Positions 10,190-18,619 of a DNA stretch of 64,000 nt are shown piece by piece. The stretch comes from Janthinobacterium sp. 1_2014MBL_MicDiv (GTDB lineage: Bacteria > Pseudomonadota > Gammaproteobacteria > Burkholderiales > Burkholderiaceae_D), in the NCBI RefSeq assembly GCF_001865675.1, contig NZ_CP011319.1, forward strand, positions 6,014,001 through 6,078,000, read 5' to 3'. Position numbers and translations under genes: made by a program. Below the pieces are notes generated by a model. It ran no database searches. It had not been told where the DNA came from and saw nothing but the letters and a program-made list of their open reading frames with translations. Each line of letters begins with the position of its first letter. The first letter of the stretch is position 1.

Positions 10190-10903
10190 TCACTCTCCAT
10201 CATCGGCCTCGTAGCGGCGCAAGCCTTCCAGGTCCAGCACGCGGATGCCGCCGTAATCGAGGCGCAACAAGCCTTTCTTTTCCAGCACCTGCAAGGCCTG
10301 GTTGGCGCGCTGGCGCGAGGAGCCGGACAACAGGCCGATCTCTTCCTGCGACAGCTGCACCAGCGTCTCCACGCCCGGGTACAGGTGCGAATTGAACATC
10401 GACGCCAGGCAGCGCGCCACGCGCGTGTTCAGGTCGAGCAGGCGCTCGTTTTCCACCATGCCGATGAACTGTCCCAGGCGCTCGTTCAGCTGCATCAGCA
10501 GGAAGCGCGTAAATGGCAGGCTCGTTTCCAGCAGCCAGTGGAAGGTGGCGCCGGGCAGGCGCGCCACGCGCGTGTCGCGCAGGGCCATGGTGTCGTATTT
10601 GCGGATCTCGTTTTTCAGCAGCGAACCTTCGCCGAACCAGCTGCCGGGCGGCACGCCGATGAAGGTCATGGCCTTGCCGGAAGCGGAAAAATTATTCATC
10701 TTGACCATGCCGCTGATGACGCCGATCCAGTTGTCCACCGGTTCGCCCTTGCGGCACACAAAGCCGCCTTTCGGCACGAAGGTTTCAAACACATCCGCCT
10801 CGACCCGGGCCATTTGCACGGAATCGAGCAGCTGCGCCCAGTTGGCCGCGCGCACGGCATCCTTGAGGCTGATATCAGGATTGGTCATTGTGCGATGCAC
10901 CAT
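10190..10903 (-). CDS. Crp/Fnr family transcriptional regulator
   Basis: About 237 residues. The N-terminal cyclic-nucleotide-binding-like beta-roll (about 35-150) carries GVISGMVKM and GSWFGEGSLL motifs; a long dimerisation helix follows, and a winged HTH of Crp type lies near 180-215 (LSQEEIGLLSGSSRQRANQALQVLEKKG). No N-terminal cysteine cluster for an FNR iron-sulfur centre is seen, so redox sensing of FNR type is unlikely; the effector is unknown. ATG 10888 is an alternative start, neither having a strong ribosome site. The gene is divergent from the acyl-CoA ligase operon, which it might regulate. Confidence 0.88.
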   Translation of the reverse strand: MVHRTMTNPDISLKDAVRAANWAQLLDSVQMARVEADVFETFVPKGGFVCRKGEPVDNWIGVISGMVKMNNFSASGKAMTFIGVPPGSWFGEGSLLKNEIRKYDTMALRDTRVARLPGATFHWLLETSLPFTRFLLMQLNERLGQFIGMVENERLLDLNTRVARCLASMFNSHLYPGVETLVQLSQEEIGLLSGSSRQRANQALQVLEKKGLLRLDYGGIRVLDLEGLRRYEADDGE

Positions 10904-10936
10904 CGAAAAGTGGGTAAATGTCCCCGAAAAGACAAC

Positions 10937-10964
10937 TTGGCAAACTAACGCAAGCTACTATCAT
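10937..10964 (+). promoter_or_regulatory. Predicted sigma70 promoter of the CoA ligase/Liv-type operon
   Basis: TTGGCA (10937-10942), a 16-bp spacer and TATCAT (10959-10964) lie about 80 bp upstream of the GTG start at 11045, in the divergent region with the Crp/Fnr gene. This is by inspection only. Confidence 0.5.
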
Positions 10965-11044
10965 TGCACAAACGCCTTACACATAAAAAACACAGAGCGC
11001 CATCCAACGAGGTGGGGCCTGAGACAAGCAACAGGGAGACACTG

Positions 11045-13000
11045 GTGCAAACGCATACCACAGCAACAATGCCAACTTTTCCGCGGCGCTTATTGCAACA
11101 CGGGACGGTACGATCCGACAAGCCCGCATTTCGCGAAAAACACCTGGGCATCTGGCAAACCTGGACCTGGCTGGAAGTCAACGACGAGGTGCGCGCACTG
11201 GCCTGCGGCCTGGCCGCCATCGGTTTCCAGCGCGGCATGAACCTGGCCATCATCGGCGACAACCGTCCCCGCCTCTACTGGGCCATGCTGGCCGCGCAGA
11301 GCCTGGGCGGCGTACCGGTGCCACTGTATCAGGACGCGCCGGCCGCCGACATGGCCTACGTGCTGCAGGATGCGGAAATCCGCTACGCCATCGTCGAAGA
11401 CCAGGAGCAGGTCGACAAGCTGCTCGAACTCCAGGCACTGTATCCGCACGTCGCCCACATCGCCTACGACGATGAACGGGGCATGCGCCACTACCGCCAG
11501 CCCGAACTCATTTCCTTTGCCGGCCTGCAGGCGCTGGGGCGGGTCTACGACCGCGAACATCCGGGCTTTTACGAGGCATCCGTGGAGGCAGGCCGTGGCA
11601 GCGACTCGGCCGTCATCCTGTACACCTCGGGCACCACGGGCAAACCCAAGGGCGTATGCCAGAGCCACACGGCGCTGCTGGCCGCCGGCGAAGGCGGCGT
11701 GGCCTTCGACCAGCTCACCGACAACGAAGACATCCTGTCCTACCTGCCCATGGCCTGGGTCGGCGACTGCCTGTTCTCGCTGGCGCAGGCCATGGTGGCA
11801 GGCTTCACCGTCAATTGCCCCGAATCGGGCGACACGGTGATGATCGACATGCGCGAAATCGGCCCCACCTGCTATTTCGCGCCGCCGCGCGTGTTCGAGA
11901 ACATGCTCACCAGCGTGATGATACGCATGGAGGATGCGAGCGCCATCAAGCGCCGCATGTTCAGCCACTTCATGGACGTGGCCAAGCGCTGCGGCGCGCA
12001 GATTTTGGATGGCAAGCCAGTCTCCCTGGCCGACCGCCTCAGCTATCAACTGGGCGACATCCTCGTCTACGGCCCCCTGAAAAACGTGCTGGGACTGACG
12101 CGCGTGCGCGTCGCCTACACGGCCGGCGCCGCCATCGGCCCCGACCTGTTCCGCTTCTACCGCTCGATCGGCGTCAACCTCAAGCAATTGTACGGTTCCA
12201 CCGAAACCTGCGCCTATGTATGCTTGCAACCGGACGGCAATATCAGGTTCGACAGCGTCGGCCTGCCGGCGCCGGGCGTGGAAGTGAAACTGGCGCACAA
12301 CGGCGAAGTGCTGGTCAAGTCGCAGGCGACCATGAGCGGCTACTTCAAGCGCCCCGACGCGACGAGCGAAGTGATCGACGCGGACGGCTATTTCCACACG
12401 GGCGACGCGGGCGTCTTCGACAGCGAAGGTCACCTGAAAATCATCGACCGCGCGGCCGACGTGGGCAAGATGAACTGCGGCGCCATCTTCGCGCCGAACT
12501 ACATCGAAAACAAGCTCAAGTTCTTCCCCTTCATCAAGGAAGTGGTGGCCTTCGGCCATGCGCGCGACCAGGTCTGCGCCTTCATCAACATCGACATCGA
12601 AGCGGTCGGCAACTGGTCCGAGCGGCGCGGCATCGCCTATTCCGGCTACACCGACCTGGCGGCCCGCGCCGAGACGTATGGCCTGATCCGCGACTGCATC
12701 GAGCAAGTCAACGCCGAACTGGCGGCCGACCCGCTGATGGACCGCACCCAGGTGCACCGCTTCCTGGTGCTGCACAAGGAACTCGATCCGGACGACGACG
12801 AACTGACCCGCACGCGCAAGGTGCGCCGCAAATTCATCGCCGAAAAGTACGCGGTGCTGATCTCTGCCCTGTATGAGGGCAAGGCGACGCAATACATCGA
12901 GACCCAGGTGAAATTCGAGGATGGCCGCACCGGTTCGACCAGCGCCGACCTGCAGATCTGGGACAGCAAAACGTATCCGGCCCTGGGCGCGGCCGCATGA
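11045..13000 (+). CDS. AMP-binding long-chain acyl-CoA synthetase family protein
   Basis: About 651 residues of the adenylate-forming superfamily. The P-loop-like motif YTSGTTGKPKG (about 190-200) and YGSTET (about 382-387) are present, as is FHTGDAG further on. Such enzymes activate a carboxylate with ATP and transfer it to CoA. GTG 11045 is chosen because AGGGAG lies six bases upstream; an ATG at 11069 is also in frame. It is the first gene of an operon with a complete Liv-type importer, and its stop overlaps the next start (ATGA). The context suggests activation of an imported carboxylic acid; fatty versus aromatic substrate cannot be decided from sequence. Confidence 0.88.
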   Translation: MQTHTTATMPTFPRRLLQHGTVRSDKPAFREKHLGIWQTWTWLEVNDEVRALACGLAAIGFQRGMNLAIIGDNRPRLYWAMLAAQSLGGVPVPLYQDAPAADMAYVLQDAEIRYAIVEDQEQVDKLLELQALYPHVAHIAYDDERGMRHYRQPELISFAGLQALGRVYDREHPGFYEASVEAGRGSDSAVILYTSGTTGKPKGVCQSHTALLAAGEGGVAFDQLTDNEDILSYLPMAWVGDCLFSLAQAMVAGFTVNCPESGDTVMIDMREIGPTCYFAPPRVFENMLTSVMIRMEDASAIKRRMFSHFMDVAKRCGAQILDGKPVSLADRLSYQLGDILVYGPLKNVLGLTRVRVAYTAGAAIGPDLFRFYRSIGVNLKQLYGSTETCAYVCLQPDGNIRFDSVGLPAPGVEVKLAHNGEVLVKSQATMSGYFKRPDATSEVIDADGYFHTGDAGVFDSEGHLKIIDRAADVGKMNCGAIFAPNYIENKLKFFPFIKEVVAFGHARDQVCAFINIDIEAVGNWSERRGIAYSGYTDLAARAETYGLIRDCIEQVNAELAADPLMDRTQVHRFLVLHKELDPDDDELTRTRKVRRKFIAEKYAVLISALYEGKATQYIETQVKFEDGRTGSTSADLQIWDSKTYPALGAAA

Positions 13001-13830
13001 TGGAGCACAGCACGATGCAAATGAACGAACCCGATGTCCATTTCGGCACGGCCCGCAAGACCGGCCCCGTGATCCTGGACCTGAAGAATATCTCGCTGTC
13101 GTTCGGCGGCGTGAAGGCGCTGACCGATATTTCCTTCGACGTCAGGCAGCATGAAATCCGCGCCATCATCGGCCCGAACGGCGCCGGCAAAAGCTCGATG
13201 CTCAACGTGATCAACGGCGTGTACCGCCCGCAGCAGGGCGAGATCATCTACCGCGGCGAACACCGGCGCGGCATGGATTGCTACCAGGCCGCCAAGTCCG
13301 GCATCGCGCGCACCTTCCAGAACATCGCCCTGTTCAAGGGCATGACGGTGCTCGACAACATCATGACGGGACGTAACCTGAAGATGAAGTCGAACTTCCT
13401 GCTGCAGGCCCTGTACTGGGGACCGGCGCGGCGCGAGGAAATCGAGCACCGCAAGAAGGCCGAGGAAATCATCGACTTCCTGGAAATCCAGGCAATCCGC
13501 AAGACGCCCGTGGGACGATTGCCGTACGGCCTGCAAAAGCGCGTGGAACTGGGCCGCGCGCTGGTGGCCGAGCCGGAAATCCTGCTGCTCGATGAACCGA
13601 TGGCCGGCATGAACGTGGAAGAAAAACAGGACATGTGCCGCTTCATCCTCGACGTCAACGACCAGCTGGGCACGACCATCGTGCTGATCGAGCACGACAT
13701 GGGCGTGGTGATGGATATCTCCGACCGCGTGGTGGTGCTCGACTACGGCAAGAAGATCGGCGACGGCACGCCCGACGAGGTGCGCAGCAACCAGGATGTC
13801 ATCAACGCCTATCTCGGCGTGGCGCACTAG
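12997..13830 (+). CDS. LivG-type branched-chain/carboxylate ABC transporter ATP-binding protein
   Basis: 277 residues. Walker A GPNGAGKSS, a Q-loop in ARTFQNIALF, Walker B LLLDEPMAGMN and an H-loop in LIEHDMG are intact; the long insert after the Q-loop is typical of LivG. The signature motif is degenerate (LPYGLQKR in place of LSGGQ), which is usual for this family. ATG 12997 overlaps the preceding stop; ATG 13015 with GGAG nine bases upstream is an alternative. The protein couples ATP hydrolysis to import with the permeases encoded next. Confidence 0.93.
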   Translation: MMEHSTMQMNEPDVHFGTARKTGPVILDLKNISLSFGGVKALTDISFDVRQHEIRAIIGPNGAGKSSMLNVINGVYRPQQGEIIYRGEHRRGMDCYQAAKSGIARTFQNIALFKGMTVLDNIMTGRNLKMKSNFLLQALYWGPARREEIEHRKKAEEIIDFLEIQAIRKTPVGRLPYGLQKRVELGRALVAEPEILLLDEPMAGMNVEEKQDMCRFILDVNDQLGTTIVLIEHDMGVVMDISDRVVVLDYGKKIGDGTPDEVRSNQDVINAYLGVAH

Positions 13831-13843
13831 ACGAGGAATAGCC

Positions 13844-14746
13844 ATGAATATCAATTTTTTCTTTGAAGTGCTGATCGGCGGCCTGCTGTCGGGCGTCATG
13901 TACGCACTGGTGGCGATCGGCTTCGTCCTGATCTACAAGGCCTCGGGCGTGTTCAACTTCGCGCAGGGCGCGATGGTGTTCTTTGCCGCCCTCACCTGCG
14001 TCGGCATCATGGACAAGTTCGGCCTGTCGCTGTGGCTGGCCATCCCGCTGACGATGGTGACCATGATAGCGCTGGGCATGGCGATCGAACGGGTGGTCCT
14101 GCGCCCGCTCGTCAACCAGCCCGAAATCACGCTGTTCATGGCCACCATCGGCCTGACCTTCTTCATCGAAGGCCTGGCGCAGCTGATGTGGGGCTCGCAG
14201 GTGCACAAGCTGGACCTGCCGATCGAGGACGTGCCGATGCAGTTCCTGATGGACCACTTCGACATCAACATCTCGCAGTTCGACATGGTGGCGGCCGCCG
14301 TCTGCGCGCTGCTGGTCATTTGCCTGGCCCTGCTGTTTTCGAAGACCAAGGTGGGCCGCGCCCTGCGCGCCGTCGCCGACGACCACCAGGCGGCGCTGGC
14401 CGTGGGCATCCCGCTGCAGCGCATCTGGGCCGTCGTCTGGGGCGTGGCGGGCCTGGTGGCCCTGGTGGCAGGCTTGCTGTGGGGCGCCCGCAACGGCGTG
14501 CAGTTCGCCCTCACCTTCGTCGCCCTGAAGGCGCTGCCGGTGCTGATCCTCGGCGGCTTTACCTCGGTGCCGGGCGCCATCGTCGGCGGCCTGATCATCG
14601 GCGCCTCGGAAAAGCTGGCCGAAGTCTACATCGGCCCCATGGTCGGCGGCGGCATCGAAGGCTGGTTCCCGTATGTGCTGGCCCTGCTGTTCCTGCTGGT
14701 GCGTCCGGAAGGGCTGTTCGGCGAGAAAATCATCCGGCGAATATAA
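13844..14746 (+). CDS. LivH-type ABC transporter permease
   Basis: 300 residues with about eight hydrophobic segments. Family hallmarks are LLSGVMYALVAIGFVLIYKASGVFNFAQGA near the N-terminus and KALPVLILGGFTSVPGAIVGG near the C-terminus, the latter being the coupling-helix region contacting the ATPase. CGAGGA upstream sets the start at 13844. It lies 13 bp after the LivG-type gene. Downstream is a REP-like palindrome before the second permease. Confidence 0.93.
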   Translation: MNINFFFEVLIGGLLSGVMYALVAIGFVLIYKASGVFNFAQGAMVFFAALTCVGIMDKFGLSLWLAIPLTMVTMIALGMAIERVVLRPLVNQPEITLFMATIGLTFFIEGLAQLMWGSQVHKLDLPIEDVPMQFLMDHFDINISQFDMVAAAVCALLVICLALLFSKTKVGRALRAVADDHQAALAVGIPLQRIWAVVWGVAGLVALVAGLLWGARNGVQFALTFVALKALPVLILGGFTSVPGAIVGGLIIGASEKLAEVYIGPMVGGGIEGWFPYVLALLFLLVRPEGLFGEKIIRRI

Positions 14747-14764
14747 CGCCACCGTAACAGCATC

Positions 14765-14798
14765 GTAGGTCGGGTTAGCGCATGGCGCGTAACCCGAC
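14765..14798. repeat. REP-like palindrome, single copy (GTAGGTCGGGTTA...TAACCCGAC)
   Basis: A 34-bp imperfect palindrome with arms GTCGGGTTA and TAACCCGAC around a GCGC-containing centre lies in the 83-bp gap between the two permease genes of one operon. Same family as the copies at 17290, 20545 and 50726. Confidence 0.85.
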
Positions 14799-14829
14799 AA
14801 CAGCCAAAACAGCCAGCAAAGGACACGCC

Positions 14830-15888
14830 ATGATTTACCGTGAAGCAGGACAATTCAAGACCAGCTACCAGGCCGACAACCAGATCTTCCCGATCCGGCA
14901 AGACCGCCTGGCACTGACGGCCACGCTGCTCGCCGCCGTCTTCCTCCTGCCGTATTTCGCCACGCCCTACATCCTGTCGGCGATCATGATCCCCTTCCTG
15001 ATCTTCGCCCTGGCCGCGCTGGGCCTGAACATCCTGACCGGCTACGCGGGCCAGCTGTCGCTGGGCACGGCCGCCTTCATGGCCGTCGGCGCCTTCGCCT
15101 CGTACAACTTCATGGCGCGCCTGCCGGGACTGCCGCTGCTGGTGTCGTTCATCCTGGGCGGCCTGTGCGCGGCCATGGTCGGCATCGCCTTCGGCCTGCC
15201 CTCGCTGCGCATCCGCGGCTTTTACCTGGCCGCTTCGACGCTGGCGACGCAGTTCTTCGTCGTCTGGTGCCTGACCAAGATCCCCTACCTGACGAACTAC
15301 AGCTCGTCGGGCGTGATCACGGTGCAGAAAATGACCATCCTCGGCTACCAGTTCGACACGCCGCAGAGCAAATACATCCTGGTGCTGGCCATCGTCGCCG
15401 TCATGGCCCTGCTGGCCAAGAACATGATCCGCTCGAACGTGGGACGCTCGTGGATGGCCGTGCGCGACATGGACATGGCGGCCGAGGTGATCGGTTTCCG
15501 CCTGATGCGCACCAAGCTGCTGGCGTTTGCCGTCAGCTCCTTCTATTGCGGCGTGGCCGGCGCCCTGTATGCGTATGCCTACCTGGGCACGGTGGAGCCG
15601 GAAGCGTACAACCTGGACCTGTCCTTCCGCATCCTGTTCATGATCATCATCGGCGGCGTCGGCTCCATCCTCGGCTCCTTCCTCGGCGCGGCCTTCATCG
15701 TGCTGCTGCCCGTGTTCCTGAACATCGTCGCCCACGGCCTTTCCCTGCCCACCAGCGTGGCCTCGAACCTGGAACTGATGGTGTTCGGCGCGCTGATCAT
15801 CTTCTTCCTGATCGTCGAGCCGCATGGCCTGGCCAGGCTGTGGCAGATAGCCAAGGAAAAACTGCGCCTGTGGCCTTTCCCGCACTAG
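14830..15888 (+). CDS. LivM-type ABC transporter permease
   Basis: 352 residues. A short cytoplasmic N-terminus is followed by about nine to ten hydrophobic segments with the LivM motifs LGLNILTGYAGQLSLGTAAFMAVGAF and SFYCGVAGALYAY. AAAGGA six bases upstream supports ATG 14830; the frame extends upstream through the REP-like palindrome, which is not plausible coding sequence. It forms the heterodimeric channel with the LivH-type permease. Confidence 0.93.
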   Translation: MIYREAGQFKTSYQADNQIFPIRQDRLALTATLLAAVFLLPYFATPYILSAIMIPFLIFALAALGLNILTGYAGQLSLGTAAFMAVGAFASYNFMARLPGLPLLVSFILGGLCAAMVGIAFGLPSLRIRGFYLAASTLATQFFVVWCLTKIPYLTNYSSSGVITVQKMTILGYQFDTPQSKYILVLAIVAVMALLAKNMIRSNVGRSWMAVRDMDMAAEVIGFRLMRTKLLAFAVSSFYCGVAGALYAYAYLGTVEPEAYNLDLSFRILFMIIIGGVGSILGSFLGAAFIVLLPVFLNIVAHGLSLPTSVASNLELMVFGALIIFFLIVEPHGLARLWQIAKEKLRLWPFPH

Positions 15889-15952
15889 AAATTTGTACCT
15901 TGCAGTCCGATGTCGGTTCACTTGAATACCAAATAAAACAAGAGGAGACACA

Positions 15953-17272
15953 ATGAAACACATCAAATCGCTCATGCTGGCCACCGCCATCGCCAGTGCC
16001 GCACTCACCATCGCCGGCAGCGCCCAGGCACAGGCGAAGGAACAGTACATCGCCCTGCCTTCGTACCGCGTGGGTCCGTACGCGGCCGGCGGTTCGGGCT
16101 TCTATGGCGGCATCATCGACTACTTCAACCTGGTCAACCAGGCCGGTGGCGTGAATGGCGTCAAGATCAGCTGGGAAGAATGCGAGACCGAATACAACCC
16201 CTCGCGCGGCGTCGAGTGCTATGAACGCCTGAAAACCAAGCAGGGCGGCGCGACCCTGGTGGAAACCCTGTCCACCGGCGTCGCCTACGGCATTCTGGAC
16301 CGCGTGGCGCAGGACAAGATCCCCATGACCATGATCGGCTACGGCCGCTCGGACGCCGCCAACGGCAAGGTCTTCCCCTACGTGTATCCGCTGATCTCGA
16401 GCTACTGGAGCCAGGCGGCCGCCATGATCAAGTATCTGGGCGACAAGGATGGCGGCATGGACAAGCTGAAAGGCAAGAAGATCGTCCACCTGTACCACGA
16501 TTCGGCCTTCGGCAAGGAACCGCTGCCCGTGCTGGAAGCGCTGTCCAAGCAGTATGGCTTCGAGCTGATCAAGATTCCCGTCGCGCCGCCGGGCAGCGAA
16601 CAGCAATCGCAATGGCTGCAGATTCGCCAGGCCAAGCCTGACCACGTGATCCTGTGGGGCTGGGGCGTGATGAATTCCGTCGCCATCAAGACGGCGCAGC
16701 GCAACGGCTTCCCGCGCGACAAGATGCTGGGCGTGTGGTGGGCCGGTTCCGAGGAAGACACGATTCCATCGGGCGACGCGGCCAAGGGCTACACGGCGAT
16801 GAGCTTCAATACGCCGGGCAACTACCCCGTGCTCGACGATATCCGCAAGAAGCTGTACGCCAGCGGCAAGGGCAACCTGGCCGACCAGGCGCGCATCGGC
16901 TCCGTCTACCACATGCGCGGCGTGACGGCCGGCATCCTGTGGGTGGAAGCGATCCGCGTGGCGCAGGAAAAATTCGGCAAGGGCAAGCCCATCACGGGCG
17001 AACAGATGCGCTGGGGCCTGGAAAACCTGAACGTCGACGATGCGCGCCAGAAGGCCGTCGGCGCGCTGGGCATGTTCCCCACCGTGAAAACCAGCTGCGA
17101 CGACCATGAAGGCTCGGGCGCCGTGAAGGTGCAGCAGTGGGATGGCAAGAAGTGGACCGCCATCACGCCGAAATGGATCGTCGGCGACAAGGCCCTGGTG
17201 CGCAAGCTGGTCGAGGAATCGTCGGCCAAGTATGCGGAAGAGAAGAAGATCACGCCCGCTTGCATGAAGTAA
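15953..17272 (+). CDS. Periplasmic substrate-binding protein of the Liv-type transporter (Peripla_BP_6)
   Basis: 439 residues with a clear Sec signal peptide ending near AQAQA (residue 25) after a strong AGAGGAGA ribosome site. The mature part is a type I periplasmic-binding fold with early GGSGFYGGIIDYFNLVNQAGGVNG, the usual opening of LivJ/UrtA-like proteins. At about 415 mature residues it is longer than amino-acid binding LivJ (about 345), matching the branch found with CoA ligases. The ligand is inferred to be a carboxylate activated by the flanking ligases, not a proven amino acid. Confidence 0.9.
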   Translation: MKHIKSLMLATAIASAALTIAGSAQAQAKEQYIALPSYRVGPYAAGGSGFYGGIIDYFNLVNQAGGVNGVKISWEECETEYNPSRGVECYERLKTKQGGATLVETLSTGVAYGILDRVAQDKIPMTMIGYGRSDAANGKVFPYVYPLISSYWSQAAAMIKYLGDKDGGMDKLKGKKIVHLYHDSAFGKEPLPVLEALSKQYGFELIKIPVAPPGSEQQSQWLQIRQAKPDHVILWGWGVMNSVAIKTAQRNGFPRDKMLGVWWAGSEEDTIPSGDAAKGYTAMSFNTPGNYPVLDDIRKKLYASGKGNLADQARIGSVYHMRGVTAGILWVEAIRVAQEKFGKGKPITGEQMRWGLENLNVDDARQKAVGALGMFPTVKTSCDDHEGSGAVKVQQWDGKKWTAITPKWIVGDKALVRKLVEESSAKYAEEKKITPACMK

Positions 17273-17289
17273 GCGGCTTGCGGGGTGGT

Positions 17290-17368
17290 GTCGGATTGCG
17301 CGCAGGGCGCTCATCCGACCTACCGAGATACATCGTAGGTCGGATCAGGCCGCAGGCCGTAATCCGAC
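17290..17368. repeat. Pair of facing REP-like palindromes
   Basis: Units at 17290-17323 (GTCGGATTGCG...CATCCGACCTAC) and 17335-17368 (GTAGGTCGGATC...TAATCCGAC) face each other across 11 bp, like a bacterial interspersed mosaic element. They occupy the gap directly after the substrate-binding protein gene and before the second ATPase gene of the operon. Confidence 0.88.
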
Positions 17369-17398
17369 AAGCCAACACCCTATGAAAACGAAGCAGCC

Positions 17399-18244
17399 AT
17401 GATACCCACTGCCACGCAAGCCCCGGTCAAGGCGGACGCGCCGCCGCCCTACCTGTCGGTCAACAATATCGAAGTCATCTACGACCACGTGATCCTCGTC
17501 TTGAAGGGCGTGTCGTTGCAAGTGCCGCAAGGCAAGATCGTCGCGCTCCTGGGCGCGAACGGCGCCGGCAAGTCGACCACCCTGAAAACCATCTCGACCC
17601 TGCTGCGCGGCGAGCGCGGCGACGTCACCAAGGGCGAAGTCCAGTTCAAGGGCGAGCGCGTGGACCAGCTGACGCCGAACGAACTGGTCAAGCGCGGCCT
17701 GTCGCAGGTGATGGAAGGGCGCCACTGTTTCGGCCACCTGACGATCGAGGAAAACCTGCTGACGGGCGCCTACACGCGCAGCCTGTCGCGCGGCGAGCTG
17801 AAGGACGCGCTGGAAAAGGTCTACCACTACTTCCCGCGCCTGAAAACCCGCCGCAGCAGCCAGGCCGGCTATACCTCGGGCGGCGAACAGCAGATGTGCG
17901 CCATCGGCCGCGCGCTGATGGCCAAGCCGTCGATGATTTTGCTCGACGAGCCATCGATGGGCATCGCGCCGCAGATCGTCGAAGAGATCTTCGGCATCGT
18001 CAAGGACCTGAACCACAAGGAAAACGTCTCCTTCCTGCTGGCCGAGCAAAACACCAACGTGGCCCTGCGCTACGCCGACTTCGGCTACATCCTGGAAAAC
18101 GGCCGCGTCGTGATGGAGGGCCAGGCGCAGGAACTGGCCAGCAACGAGGACGTCAAGGAGTTTTACCTGGGCGTGTCCAGCGCCGGGCGCAAGAGCTTCC
18201 GCGACATGAAGTTCTACCGCCGCCGCAAGCGCTGGCTGGCCTGA
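17399..18244 (+). CDS. LivF-type ABC transporter ATP-binding protein
   Basis: 281 residues. Walker A GANGAGKST, Walker B MILLDEPSMGIAP and an H-loop-region LLAEQNTNVAL mark LivF. It has a longer proline-rich N-terminus and a basic C-terminal extension (FYRRRKRWLA) compared with the usual about 235 residues. The signature motif reads TSGGEQQM. The ribosome site is weak (AACGAAG), consistent with lower expression after the REP-like pair. It acts with the LivG-type protein as the second half of the ATPase heterodimer. Confidence 0.93.
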   Translation: MIPTATQAPVKADAPPPYLSVNNIEVIYDHVILVLKGVSLQVPQGKIVALLGANGAGKSTTLKTISTLLRGERGDVTKGEVQFKGERVDQLTPNELVKRGLSQVMEGRHCFGHLTIEENLLTGAYTRSLSRGELKDALEKVYHYFPRLKTRRSSQAGYTSGGEQQMCAIGRALMAKPSMILLDEPSMGIAPQIVEEIFGIVKDLNHKENVSFLLAEQNTNVALRYADFGYILENGRVVMEGQAQELASNEDVKEFYLGVSSAGRKSFRDMKFYRRRKRWLA

Positions 18245-18259
18245 CGCAGGAGGGACGGC

Positions 18260-18619
18260 ATGGACCTGGAACGGGCGAAGCGGGTCTGCCGCGGCTTTCC
18301 CGGCGCGACAGAAGACATCAAATGGAGCAACGTGCTGGCGTTTTCCGTCGGTGGCAGGCTGTTCGCGCTGTGCGGCGCGGAAGCGCACAGCACGCGCGGC
18401 ATGAGCTTCAAGGTCGATGCCGAACGCTTCCTGGAATTGACGGACCGCCCCGGCATCCGCCCGGCGCCGTACCTGGCGCGGGCCAAATGGGTGCATATCG
18501 CCAGCCCCGATGCGCTCGACGACGCCGAAATGGCCGCCCTGCTGCATCGCTCTTACAGCCTGATTTTTGCCAGGCTGACGAAAAAACTGCAACGTGACAT
18601 TGGAGAATCCGCAACATGA
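18260..18619 (+). CDS. MmcQ/YjbR family protein
   Basis: 119 residues, strong AGGAGGG site. The fold is the YjbR/CyaY-like alpha/beta domain: RVCRGFPGATEDIKWSN near the N-terminus and W(V)HI in the C-terminal half are family features. Often called DNA-binding, but its function is unproven. Its stop overlaps the next start by four bases (ATGA), so it is part of the ligase/transporter operon. Confidence 0.88.
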   Translation: MDLERAKRVCRGFPGATEDIKWSNVLAFSVGGRLFALCGAEAHSTRGMSFKVDAERFLELTDRPGIRPAPYLARAKWVHIASPDALDDAEMAALLHRSYSLIFARLTKKLQRDIGESAT

